The notes under the pieces: generated by a model
Seen by the model: only the letters and a program-made list of their open reading frames with translations
Told to the model about the DNA's origin: nothing
Databases searched by the model: none
Translations under genes and position numbers: made by a program
DNA from: Urechis unicinctus
Taxonomy: Eukaryota; Annelida; Polychaeta; Xenopneusta; Urechidae
Assembly (NCBI GenBank): GCA_034190875.2
Contig: CM067345.1
Span: 29,712,845-29,776,844, forward strand
DNA length: 64,000 nt
Reading direction: 5' to 3'
Part shown: piece after piece, positions 1 to 11,570 of the stretch
Layout: each line of letters begins with the position of its first letter
Position numbering within the stretch: the first letter of the stretch is position 1

Positions 1-1085
1 TGGTTTGTCACTAGAATGATGTCGTCGTAAATGTGTGGTTTGTCACTAGAATGATGTCGTCGTAAATGTGTGGTTTGTCACTAGAATGATATCGTAACTG
101 TGTGGTTTGTCACTAAAATGATGTCGTCGTAACCGTGTGGTTTGAAACTAAAATTATGTCGTCGTAACTGTGTGGTTTGAAACTAGGATTATGTCGTCGT
201 AACTGTGTGGTTTGTCCCTATGGCGATGTCGTTGTAACTGTTTGGCTGGTCGCTTGGATGATGTCGTCGTAACTGTGGGGTTTATGTCTGGGATGATGTC
301 GTCGTAACTGTTTTGTCGTTAGGATGATGTCGTCGTAACTGTGTGGTTTGAAACTAGGATGAGGTCGTCGTAAATGTTTGGTTTGTCACTAGGATTATGT
401 TGTCGTGACTGTGTTTTTTTTCGCTAGGATGATGTCGTCGTAACCGTGTGGTTTGTCACTAGGATGATGTCATCGTTAATGTGTGGTTTGTCACTGGGAG
501 GATGTCGTCGTAATTGTGTGGTTTGTCTCCATGATAATGTCGTCGTAACTGTGTGGTTTGTCTACAGGATGATGTCGTCGTAACGATGTGGTTTGTCTAC
601 AGGATTATGTCGTCGTAACTGTGTGCTTTGTCCCTTGGATGATGTCATCGTTACTGTGTGGTTTGTCACTGGGAGGATGTCGTCGTGACGATGTGGTTTG
701 TCTACAGGATAATGTCGTCGTAACTGTGTGGTATGTCTTCAGGATTATGTCGTCGTAACTGTGTGGTTTGTCGCTCGGATAATGTCGTCGTAACTGTGTG
801 GTTTGTCTTCAGGATTATGTCGTCGTAACTGTGTGGTTTGTCACTGGGAGGATGTCGTCGTAACGATGTGGTTTGTCTAGAGGATAATGTCGTCGTAACT
901 GTGTGGTTTGTCTTCAGGATAATGTCGTCGTAACTGTGTGGTTTGTCGCTCGGATAATGTCGTCGTAACTGTGTGGTTTATCACTAGAATGATGTCGTCG
1001 TAACTGTGTGGTTTGTCGCTAGGATTACCTCGTCGAAACTGTGTGGTTTGTCGCTAGGACGATAACGTCGTGACTGTGAGGTGTG
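1..1085. repeat. 35-bp minisatellite, copy A (continues beyond window start)
   Basis: About 31 units of a 35-bp repeat with the core TGTGGTTTGTCACTAGGATG followed by ATGTCGTCGTAACTG. Units differ by point changes, mostly in the CACTAGGAT part (CTACAGGAT, CTTCAGGAT, GAAACTAGGAT). The array ends at a unique edge near GTGTGTCACGCTCG. The same array is present, enlarged, at 11571-13215. Confidence 0.95.
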
Positions 1086-1551
1086 TCACGCTCGACTCAA
1101 ATTATTGACTTTGTTGCCGTGCTCGACATAAATAACAAGCTCTGCGGCCTTGCTTGACGTAGTAATATGTGTTATTGCTCTTGAGTTGATGACTGACTTT
1201 TGGCCCAGCCTGTTACGGTGCTACCGTGAAAGCAACAAAAGCACGTAGGACTGTCGATCCAATGTCAAGGGGCTCAGCGTCTGGCTGATAATGTTGACGA
1301 TATGGAGTCTTCTGATTAGTCGAGGCGACCACACCCCTATTATCCAAAATTCCTTGTGATTTTAAAGAGAGGATTCAGCCCCATATAGGGCTATCAGGGA
1401 TCATTTGTCGATATATTACCAAAGATCTTGTTATAATAAGACAACCAATTTCGTTATGACTTGCGAGTATGTCTGACTAAGGTCAAACACAAGTTGGGAT
1501 TTCTGCGCTGCAATTAACTGATGAATTGACAAAGGCCTTTCCACACAGGAA

Positions 1552-1790
1552 GTGAATGTTCTAGCATATGTCTCTGGCTATATTGCCCGGAAATTAAGTT
1601 GTGTGCAATATGCAGAAACAAAATTTCTGTAGTCAATGATTTACTTGACCAGAAGAATTTCCGAGGTGCAAAGGAAGGGCTCGTTGTCTCGAGCAAATCA
1701 CTAGTAGATGCATTATGCAGGCTTAAGGAACATTGCCGCAAATTCATTGACACAGTATAATACAGTAAGCAAGTAAAGCCAGGGTTGTAA
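1552..1790 (+). mobile_element. Degenerate P-element/THAP9-like transposase fragment, copy A
   Basis: One frame reads VNVLAYVSGYIARKLS and then, after a frame break, CAICRNKISV ... KEGLVVSSKSLVDALCRLKE. The order (YVSGYIARKL, a CxxC pair, then a GLV.PS..V..LC motif) resembles the C-terminal part of P-element-type transposases. This assignment rests on motif memory, not on a search. The fragment is too short and broken to act. It lies within segmental duplication copy A. Confidence 0.45.
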
Positions 1791-2084
1791 GCATTCTAGC
1801 TAAAGAGGTATCATTAGAGAAACTCCAATGTGAATCATGCAGATGTCATGTTTCTGTAATATGTATTATGGGGAATATCAGGTTGCATCATTCCCTGAGA
1901 GAGGCTAACTGTAAGTTATTCGTTATAAGGAGAGAAAAAATCGTAAGATATTGACATTTTCCCACACATGAAATTTTTGCTCTTATCTGTTTTAAGTCCT
2001 GTTGTATGTGTAGATTTCCGAAAAATCAAATATTGATATTTGTTTACTTAGTTCCTTGAAAGCCCTCTATGGCAGATGTACAAG

Positions 2085-2385
2085 GTGTCCCTGGATATAC
2101 TGTTAGAATGGTTGGTTGCATGGTACTCCTATCAGATGTGTGTGTAAGATGGGGCAGAACTATGTCTGGCTGATTTGGTGTGTTTAATGGCATAAGACAG
2201 GGAGGCATATTGTCAACCTATCTGTTCAGTATTTATATGGATGAATTGAGCTCTGGTTTTAATAATTGTGTTCGGTGTAGTTTAAGTGTGCTTGTTGTTA
2301 ATCTTCTAATGTATGCTGATGATCTCATTTCATTTGTGGTTGTTCTGAGTAAGCTATTAAGACTGAGAGATTTAGTTGTAATGAT
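2085..2385 (+). mobile_element. Non-LTR reverse transcriptase fragment, copy A
   Basis: The translation includes LLEWLVAWYSYQMCVRWG, a stop, then FNGIRQGGILSTYLFSIYMD and later [22 protein letters not shown] is RT motif B (motif 4) and MYADD is the catalytic YADD box. The fragment covers only the palm region and is cut by the TA microsatellite at 2388. It is a LINE-type RT; the clade cannot be fixed from 100 residues. Confidence 0.8.
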
Positions 2386-2640
<255 letters not shown>

Positions 2641-2818
2641 GAGTTAATGATGATTAAATTCAACTGCATCAATGTTTTTAGTATATCATATGTCCTGAAA
2701 TAATTCATTATTATATTGGTATTCAAAATAAGCAAGAATACATGTTACAGTACTACATAATAAAATCATAAGTCTGCACAGGACACCCCATCAACCGACA
2801 ATTGAGCTTGTTGATTCG

Positions 2819-3112
2819 GTGGAGGTTCGGGTGACAAATCAAATATCATTCAATCGGGAAATCACGAGCATGTATTTAAATCAACTTCTTATATTCCGCC
2901 GCAAATATGTCCACACTATTGACAAAACCAATATGATTCAGATTAATCTTTTAACATCAAATAAGGGTAGACTAGACGTCCGACTGTGTCTTAAAAAGGG
3001 GTAAATTCAGCCCTACAGGACGTCTGAGTAAGTATGTATTTTACCGTTCGATCGGGGCTAGGCCTGGGAAAGATACTGATATATGTGACTTCGTTCAAAC
3101 GTTCATAAAAAA
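2819..3112 (+). pseudogene. Interrupted copy of the ORF at 15026
   Basis: Matches the 15026 ORF over its length (VEVRVTNQISFNREITSMYL onward) but is out of frame after RLDVRLCLKKG, where a run of G is one base longer. Both copies may be non-functional. Confidence 0.4.
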
Positions 3113-4292
3113 ATATTGTAGTTAATAAATCATCAAACAAATTGATAAAAAGGTGTAAATAGTAATTGGCTTTGTTTTATTGTATTGGCTCTATCAAAAA
3201 GTCGTAAAATTTTGGAAATACAGCTGTACTTTTGAGTACATACTATCGCCGATCGATCTTTTACCATTGAGCCACGCGCTTTTGTTTACATTTTAGCTTC
3301 CACGAAACCAGGTGGCGCGCTGGTCGCGAGCTTGACAACAGAAACGTCCGAGTGGGGTATCTTATTATAGCATATTACTACGTTTATCGCAGCAACTAAA
3401 TTATGCCGTCGTTTATTTTGTGTGGCAATTTTATTTGAGCAAAAATTATGGTTATTAATTTTCAACATATTTGTATAACGGAAAATCCTCATGATGTGTA
3501 GTAGCAATCGGTTTTATGAAGTTGTGTCGTGCCATCGATAACGGTACCTCCCTTAATCCAAAGAACGGACGCTGTAAATCGTTACGCGTGGTCCTTTAAC
3601 TACCTCGCGATTGATGTGTTAGTATCTTGTTTTTGTCTTATAGGCCGCCATTTTTGCTATTATAAAGGTCATGATAACATTTCACAAAAATCAGAGCACG
3701 CAAGCGTTATTTTTGACCACAACACAAAAATGGCGACGGCCGAAGTCAAGATCTATTTTCAGACACCGCAGTGCCACACAGCGACTGAAAGTCTGAAAAC
3801 TTTTTGCCTGCCCATATGTTGGGCTGAATCCCCGCTTTAAGAGACACTTTGACAAAGCACAACGCTGTTCATTGGTGGCGTGTTCACATATTCTATCGCG
3901 TAGAGGTGCGAGTGAGCCCACGTGGTATAGCTATTTGATATCACGTTATTGGTGTCGTCCTCTGCTGCACAAATGTGCCTGTCGTATTAAGGTTATTATA
4001 CTTCCTACTCATATCGCCCTCTACCGCCAAAATGTGAACATTTAAGCTGGGTGGAGGGGTGCACGAATTGCTTGATGGCATTTGCCATCCTAAGTAAACT
4101 GCCGCTCCAATATGGATTAGGGGGTTACCACGCTGACCCATTTGTTGCTTTGATAAAATGTCTGCCCTGCAAATTCGTACGATTGGCAATGTCGGTCTCT
4201 TGAGGTACGCACGATTTACCCACTGTCATGGAACTGTTCAAGCAACCTGTGTGTTGAAGCAGTGAGGGGACTTCCGGGAGTCGTTGCCGACT
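3113..4292. other. Non-coding rest of segmental duplication copy A
   Basis: I find no supported gene. The short open frames here are not conserved against copy B, where small indels shift them. It contains part of the short interspersed repeat listed at 4010-4165. Confidence 0.6.
4010..4165. repeat. Short interspersed repeat, copy 1
   Basis: Recognised by TGTGAACATT, then GTGGAGGGGTGCAC.AATTGCTT, ATTTGCCATCC and CGCTCCAAT.TGGATTA. Related copies are at about 5930-6105, 7618-7797, 11420-11570 and 16195-16340. No terminal repeats are obvious; the family is unknown. Confidence 0.7.
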
Positions 4293-4449
4293 GCCATATA
4301 CCGTGTACTAGTCCCTACCGCCGATGCGTTTGCTAGATTGACCTACATTAATGTATTTAGATCACAAATACTCTTGTACATATGTAAGCGCACCCTCGGC
4401 CGTGACTGCGAAGTTGTTGTCAATAAAATGTCTGCATTCTATCTGTTAG

Positions 4450-4529
4450 GTCTCAATGGCGGTGCGGCTGCTGTGGTACTGACCAGCGTAACACAAACCC
4501 AGCAGCGCGGGCTCACGCCTCTAGCTAGA
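4450..4529 (+). pseudogene. Broken copy of thiolase exon (first half)
   Basis: The sequence after CTATCTGTTAG matches the first half of the 7907 exon and reads [20 protein letters not shown] then GLTPLARL. It departs from the exon after CTAGCTAG and meets a stop soon after. The family Asp in GLNDG is Gly here, and further substitutions (AAQAQ to VTQTQ) are not seen in the active exon. It keeps the acceptor but has no donor, so it cannot be spliced as a normal exon. It lies inside the thiolase intron, upstream of the live exon, and appears older than the 6219 copy because it has diverged more. Confidence 0.85.
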
Positions 4530-4545
4530 CTCAAAAGTGTTTAGC

Positions 4546-5095
4546 TTCGCCAAGAGGGTTCACTTCGAGTGGCTCTGTGGTGATCGCTTCGTTAATTATA
4601 ATACACTACGATCGTTAGGTGGCGCTACCGCAAATGGGAATACTGGGCTGATATCACTGCGATTTATGAGAGCGGGGGAAAATGTCGTTTCGCAGAGCCT
4701 TTCTGCTGCTAAAAAACGTCGGACACAGGCTTGAAAATTGCGAAAAAACCCACTACAATATGTAAGAAATGTCAGCTTGGTAAATTGATCCGGGTAAACT
4801 TATCGAAAACAGTTGGCCTCTCACAGTATCCGCGCCGTTTACTATTCTCGATCTTTAATGACTTCGCTTAAGATGGTGATGTTGCATTGTCAACAACCTT
4901 CTAGAGCGAGGGAACTGGCCGGAGGTAGACTTTAATATTTGATGGATCTCGAGCATAGAGTTCATAGCTTCGCCAAGCTGTGTGGGGGTCATGAAATAAC
5001 ATGAACTACAACGCCGTCATCAGGTGACGATACTATGAAATCAACAAAACCACATAGGATTGTTGAGCTGACGTCCAGGTGTCGCAGTTATGTAT
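4546..5095. repeat. Interspersed repeat of about 0.5 kb, copy 1
   Basis: Shares CACTTCGAGTGGCTCTGTGG, GGGAAAAATGTCGTTTCGCA-type, CGTCGGACACAGGCTT and CGTCATCAGG.GACGATAC.A with 49475-50000, and is repeated at 6272-6790. A fragment of its right part (CAACAAAAGCACGTAGGACT) is at 1225 and 13360. No coding capacity is recognised; it may be a non-autonomous transposon. Confidence 0.75.
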
Positions 5096-5107
5096 GATAT
5101 TTCAGGG

Positions 5108-5300
5108 TTCGATTGCTTGATTGTTAACCTGATAACGTCACTGCATGATGACATTGTGGCATGATGACGTTACTGTTTTATAACGTCACTGCATGATTAG
5201 TTTATGGCATAGTGACGTTTTGCGTGATGACGTTACGGCGGGATGGCGTTAGTCTGTGATAACGTCACTGCGGAATGACGTTACTGCGTGGTGAGGTTGG
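5108..5300. repeat. Cluster of TGACGT/ACGTCA motifs, copy 1
   Basis: Degenerate short repeat built on GATAACGTCACTGC and GATGACGTTACTG, with about ten TGACGT or ACGTCA half-sites on alternating strands. These are CRE/ATF-like hexamers. Repeated at 6823-6990. The tandem origin is clear; a regulatory role is only possible. Confidence 0.6.
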
Positions 5301-5699
5301 TCGGTTATGCCTTACTCATGATTCCGTGTAAATTTTATGATGTATTACGATTTTGATCGTATATGCGCACCTGCTATGATTGTGTCGATAAGTTATGCTG
5401 TAAAGTAACTCGTAGTTGAATAGAGTGGACTTGGAATTACGCATTCGGTCTCGTTATTTAGCGACACGGCTTGGGGACGCTCTCTAACCAATGCTAATCG
5501 ACCAGCCACTGTGTCTTCTGAATGCCTCCCCACTGGAATTAATGGTTCATCTCTGACCTACGTTATCTGGGCCGGGGTCTGCAGACCAACTGTTCCATAG
5601 TCATGCCAAGTTACCCCAGAGACACCCGGGGATGCATATCAACAAGCATAGAATGACGCAGCTAGCATACTTCTCATGGAATGTACAATGGAATCTATA

Positions 5700-6105
5700 G
5701 TTTGATGTTAGCATGCATTTTTAGCCAGCAGCAATCTCTTTCTGATGTGACACACCAATTACTGACGTGTAAGGCTTGGGAATTCCCAATCCATTACTCT
5801 GATCCACTACTGTACCATGGGGCTTGGTTTAAATGAAGCCTTTCTAAATCGTACCAATACGAACCAACCTCCCCCCCCCCCCCCCCCCCACCACTCCCCC
5901 ATCCCCCCCCCCGATACACAGCCTGTCGCTTTAAGGTGTCTATATTTCCCACGCTTTTCGCCCTCTGCCACACCAATGTGAACATTATATCTGTGTGGAG
6001 GGGTGCACAAATTGCTTGATATCATTTACCATCCTCTGCAGACCACCACTCCAATCTAGATAAAGGGCTACCCACGCTGATCCATTTGTGTCTTTGATAG
6101 AATGA
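5700..6105. repeat. Short interspersed repeat, copy 2 (longer version)
   Basis: Shares the GTGGAGGGGTGCAC core with 4010 and extends left through TGATGTGACACACCAATTAC and TGTACCATGGGGCTTGG, as also seen at 7388 and 11205. The C-rich tract 5871-5912 lies inside. Confidence 0.75.
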
Positions 6106-6218
6106 CTCCGAGCAATGCCACAAAGATGATGTCGCTGTAATGGGTGGTTTGTCAATACAATGATATCGTCCTGACTGTGTGGTTTGTGTCAATAAAATGA
6201 CGTCATTCTGTCTGTTAG

Positions 6219-6271
6219 GTCTCAATGACGGCGCGGCTGCTGTGGTACTGACCAGCGCAGCACAAGCCCAG
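6219..6271 (+). pseudogene. Truncated copy of thiolase exon at tandem-duplication junction
   Basis: Identical over its length to the start of the 7907 exon (acceptor CTGTCTGTTAG, then [18 protein letters not shown]). It is cut at 6271, where the next tandem unit starts with CTGTGGTGATC. The cut lies inside the exon, so the junction of the 1.69-kb tandem duplication is exactly the end of this fragment. Near-identity to the live exon implies a recent event. The acceptor is retained, so it could act as a decoy acceptor. Confidence 0.9.
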
Positions 6272-6790
6272 CTGTGGTGATCGCTTCGTTAATTATAATA
6301 CACTACGATCGTTAGGTGGCGCTACCGCAAATGGGAATACTGGGCTGACATCACTGCGATTGATGAGAGCGGGGAAAAATGTCGTTTCGCAGAGCCTTTC
6401 TGCTGCTAAAAAACGTCGGACACAGGCTTGAAAATTGCGAAAAAACCCACTACAATATGTAAGAAATGTCAGCTTGGTAAATTGTCCGTATAAACTTATC
6501 GAAAACAGTTGGCCTCTCACAGTATCCGCGCCGTTTACTATTCTCGATCTTTAATGACTTCGCTTAAGATGGTGATGTTGCATTGTCAACAACCTTCTAG
6601 AGCGAGGGAACTGGCCGGAGGTAGACTTTAATATTTGATGGATCTCGAGCATAGAGTTCATAGCTTCGCCAAGCTGTGTGGGGGTTATGAAATAACATGA
6701 ACTACAACGCCGTCATCAGGTGACGATACTATGAAATCAACAAAACCACATAGGATTGTTGAGCTGACGTCCAGGTGTCGCAGTTATGTA
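6272..6790. repeat. Interspersed repeat of about 0.5 kb, copy 2
   Basis: Copy carried by tandem unit 2; it lacks the first part of the repeat because the duplication junction falls inside it at CTGTGGTGATC. Confidence 0.75.
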
Positions 6791-6822
6791 TGATATTTCA
6801 GGGTTCGATTGCTTGATTGTTA

Positions 6823-6990
6823 ACCTGATAACGTCACTGCATGATGACATTGTGGCATGATGACGTTACTGTTTTATAACGTCACTGCATGATTAGTTTA
6901 TGGCATAGTGACGTTTTGCGTGATGACGTTACGGCGGGATGGCGTTAGTCTGTGATAACGTCACTGCGGAATGACGTTACTACGTGGTGA
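6823..6990. repeat. Cluster of TGACGT/ACGTCA motifs, copy 2
   Basis: Copy of 5108-5300 in tandem unit 2; the motifs are retained. Confidence 0.6.
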
Positions 6991-7851
6991 GGTTGGTCGG
7001 TTATGCCTTACTCATGATTCCGTGTAAATTTTACGATGTATTACGATTTTGATCGTATATGCGCACCTGCTATGATTGTGTCGATAAGTTATGCTGTAAA
7101 GTAACTCGTAGTTGAATAGAGTGGACTTGAAATTACGCATTCGGTCTCGTTATTTAGCGACACGGCTTAGGGACGCTCTCTAACCAATGCTAATCGACCA
7201 GCCATTGTGTCTTCTGAATGCCTCCCCACTGTAATTAATGGTTCATCTCTGACCTACGTTATCTGGGCCGGGGTCTACAGACCAACTGTTCCATAGTCAT
7301 GCCAAGTTACCCCAGAGACACCCGGGGATGCATATCAACAAGCATAGAATGACGTACTTCTCATGGAATGTACAATGGAATCTATAGTTTGATGTTAGCA
7401 TGCATTTTTAGCCAGCAGCAATCTCTTTCTGATGTGACACACCAATTACTGACGTGTAAGGCTTGGGAATTCCCAATCCATTACTCTGATCCACTACTGT
7501 ACCATGGGGCTTGGTTTAAATGAAGCCTTTCTAAATCGTACCAATACGAACCAACCTCCCCCCCCCCCCTCCCCACACCACTCCCCCCATCCCCGCCCCC
7601 GATACACAGCCTGTCGCTTTAAGGTGTCTATATTTCCCACGCTTTTCGCCCTCTGCCACACCAATGTGAACATTATATCTGTGTGGAGGGGTGCACAAAT
7701 TGCTTGATATCATTTACCATCCTCTGCAGACCACCACTCCAATCTAGATAAAGGGCTACCCACGCTGATCCATTTGTGTCTTTGATAGAATGACTCCGAG
7801 CAATGCCACAAAGATGATGTCGCTGTAATGGGTGGTTTGTCAATACAATGA

Positions 7852-8085
<234 letters not shown>

Positions 8086-8640
8086 TGATGGCGAAGTTCA
8101 AGTCTCTTAACTTACCTGATTCACACAATAAACATCAAAGGTAGCTATAAAAGACTTAGTTTAAAGCTGATGTATCAGTCTTCTACGGCATGGATAGCAG
8201 ATCTGCTTTCCTTGGCATAGATAACAAACATTCTAGCCTTGTCTGACAACAGACATTCTTGCCTTACTCGTCGTAGTTAATAAACTTCATGGTCATTCAT
8301 GGCGTATATAACAGACTGTTTGCGTCGATAAGATAATGGATGATAAAAATGACTGTGTATGACCTGATAATGTTCTATGTTGTTTTTGTTAACACCATAT
8401 AGGTATGTAAGTCGCAATCAGTTATCAATTACTGAATTGCTGGGACCACAGCGATGTTGCATTAGTGTTTCAAATACTCTTCGTGGGGGGTTTCTTTTGC
8501 CATGAATAACTTAATTTCTTCATGTAAATCTTTATACGAGGCCATTCTTATTTCTACCGTGACTCCCAATAAATGCTATTCCTCGACAGAATTGAAGATG
8601 CATTGCCACAAATGAGTTTTTGCATACTTCAAATTCGTAA

Positions 8641-8820
<180 letters not shown>

Positions 8821-8909
8821 TGATCGAAGGCAGCTTAAGTCATTTAGTTCCTCTACATCTCATAAGCCATGTTGTTTCTTTTATATTTTATGTAATGCCT
8901 GCTCTATAA

Positions 8910-9131
<222 letters not shown>

Positions 9132-9515
9132 CGGACGGGTCTTACTGGCAATACATTGTGAGAGTGGATGGGTTTTAATGTGTGGAGGGTACATTGGAGG
9201 TGTGGTTCAGTGCAGCGTGGTAAGAAGAAATGTGGAGAGTGGTTTATTTGTTAATATGGTTGAAATAGTTCGCCAGTTGTCAGGCTGGTGTACCTGCTTG
9301 TTTTGATGCACTATTTCCTCGTGGGTACGTGTGTGAGAAAGCCATATATGTGCGTGCGATCCAGTGTGTGTGTTTGATGTATATGCCGTATTACACGGAG
9401 CTTCTGTTGGGCACTATTTCTCAAATGACGTCATCATCATCCAGATCACCACCATGGCGAATATTGTGGCTTTTACTCTTCCCCCTCCTAAATAAACTCC
9501 CGGTAGACATTGCTT
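9132..9515 (+). other. ACAT2 3' UTR with AATAAA poly(A) signal
   Basis: The sequence after the thiolase stop contains AATAAA at 9491-9496 and no earlier canonical signal, so cleavage is expected about 15-25 nt further on. The UTR of about 380 nt is rich in GTGTG. The exact end is inferred. Confidence 0.65.
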
Positions 9516-11199
9516 CCATTTAAACATGTGATATGGTATGCTAATGTACAGTATGTTTGTTGTTCATGGTATATTTTGATAAGATGTGGAATAGTTTTTT
9601 TATGGGGTCGAGTTGTTTTAATCTTGAGCATATTTGGTAGACATTAAAATGGCCACGGATTCTGGTGCTTGTCTTTTTCTTTCGTATAAATAGTTTGCAT
9701 TCTCTTTTGATATGGCTGTATTCGGGAAACGGTGTGAATTCGGTCACGTAAAGGCTGGCTGTTGTGACGAGGCTTCACTTCACTTCTTAGTAAGTCAATA
9801 GTTTTTGGACCCATTCTGACGATATTGCTTTATCCTGATAACGAAATGGTGATCTCTGCGACAACCAGATGGCCAATGTTTACCTAGAGTCAAACCTAGC
9901 CAACTATAGCGGTCTTGCAGAAGAGTTTCCTAACAGGCTTTACTTCTCAGTGAGTGCTTGAACAGCTGGACAACCCTCTGTTTTTTTTTCCCTCCCACAA
10001 CTTCGTGATATCATAACTACACCTTCCTATTCTAACGGTATCTCCGTATCCTGATAGTGAATTGGGTTCACTACAATGAGTTTTGCACAATCTAGTTACA
10101 ATGACAGGTTTGTAGTAAATCAATCTTCTCAATGAACTCGCGAACTCCTTGCAATACATTGCTTGAAATGTACACGAAGATCAAAAGATGTAGTTTATTA
10201 AACATTGTGTGGGCTTCGTATGTCTTTTAAGTAATTTTAGTCTACGACTAACAAGGTTCATATGTGTTTGTCATTTGTCTAACATGGCGTCTACATATAT
10301 TATTTTCAACAAATACCTTGCTATTTGATGTAATGGTTTTTACATACAAGGCGTACATTCAATCATGCGGCATTTGTCCCAAGACGACTAACTGTCTCCA
10401 GCAGCTTGAACCACCAGTAAATGATGTCACGCATGGTTCTGATTGTGACCTTGCTACGTGGATAGTGACGTCAGTATGATCAATGTGAAGATGGATTCCA
10501 TACAAATCAAGATTTAATCTCTGCGGTAAGAGCTGGTTATGTTGGAATAAAGATATATCAGATAGCCGTGCGAATTTCAGGCAATAATTCTTGCAAGATT
10601 ACACCATCCCTGCACAGTGAAACACGTTTATTGTAAGGCATCCTCTTTAAATCAACAAGACCACACAGAAACATCAAATTATTAGTTCTGCAATAACTTG
10701 TTAGATAATTGAAATTGACTAAATATTAGATGTGGGTCACAAGTGTTTGTCACAGCACTTGAATACAGGATCGTTCAAGCGCACAAGTGGTTCCTCTCCT
10801 ACAAATTAACCTATATTTGTGGTCCATTTCGTTAATGCCACTTTTACCAGCATCATTAAGCCAAAGCAATCGACATCATTCTATAGCTGTCGTACCAAGG
10901 GAACTCATCAGATCAAGATCCAAGCGATAAACTAATGATTTGATTCCAGCGTGTTCCCTCGATAAAAACTTTCAGCGCCCACCACATTCCTGGTATTTCC
11001 CTCTCATACAGCAAGCAACAGACAGTAACAACCCGGGCGGCATACATTCGTCTGATTTATGAAGGCTTGTTATGTGTAGATTATCAGTATGTATTTGATG
11101 TGGGGGGTTAGCGGGACACTGAGTTTTTCTGTACTGCTAATGGAGATAGTTCTTCTCATGTCAAGTACTATGGAATTTGTAGTTTGATGTTAGATTGCA
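9516..11199. other. Intergenic stretch downstream of ACAT2
   Basis: No gene supported. Sequence at about 10880-11100 (landmarks CATTCGTCTGATTTATGAAG and GGCTTGTTATGTG) is related to 18510-18690, so this part also belongs to an older duplication. Confidence 0.6.
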
Positions 11200-11570
11200 A
11201 TTAAAGTCACCAGCAATCTCTCTCTGATGTGACTCGCCAATTACTGACTTGTAAGCCTATGGAATTCCCAATCCATTACTCTGATCCACTGCTGTACCAT
11301 GGGGCTTGGTTTATATGAAGCCTTTCCAAACCGTACCCCCAACCTCAATCCATATCCCACTGTCGTTTTATCCACTTTACCCATGGGGCTTGGTTTATAT
11401 GAAGCCTTTCCCATATCCCACTGCCTGTCGTTTTAAGGCGTCTACATTTCCCCCGCTTATCGCCCTCGGCCACACCAATGAACATTGCATCTGGGACACA
11501 ATTGTTTGATAGCATCTGTCATCCCAAACAGACCGCCACTCCAATCTAGATTAAGGACTACCCCCAGGAT
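11200..11570. repeat. Short interspersed repeat, diverged copy
   Basis: Contains TGTACCATGGGGCTTGG and CGCCACTCCAATCTAGATTA as at 5811 and 6045, with an internal duplication of the CCATGGGGCTTGGTTTATAT segment (11309 and 11381). It is followed directly by 35-bp minisatellite copy B, as the related copies at 6105 and 7797 are followed by one or two such units. Confidence 0.75.

Larger units (their letters stand above)
4575..6271. repeat. 1.69-kb tandem duplication, unit 1
   Basis: Starts at CTGTGGTGATCGC and ends inside a thiolase exon copy. It is followed head-to-tail by unit 2 at 6272-7959. The unit holds part of an interspersed repeat, a cluster of TGACGT-type motifs, a C-rich tract, two degenerate 35-bp minisatellite units and the first 53 bp of the thiolase exon. 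Confidence 0.93.

Noticed and set aside
3691-3921. Minus-strand 76-codon frame present in both duplication copies (also 15820-16098)
   Set aside because: The frame is altered by indels between the copies and has no recognisable domain; high identity is explained by recent duplication alone.
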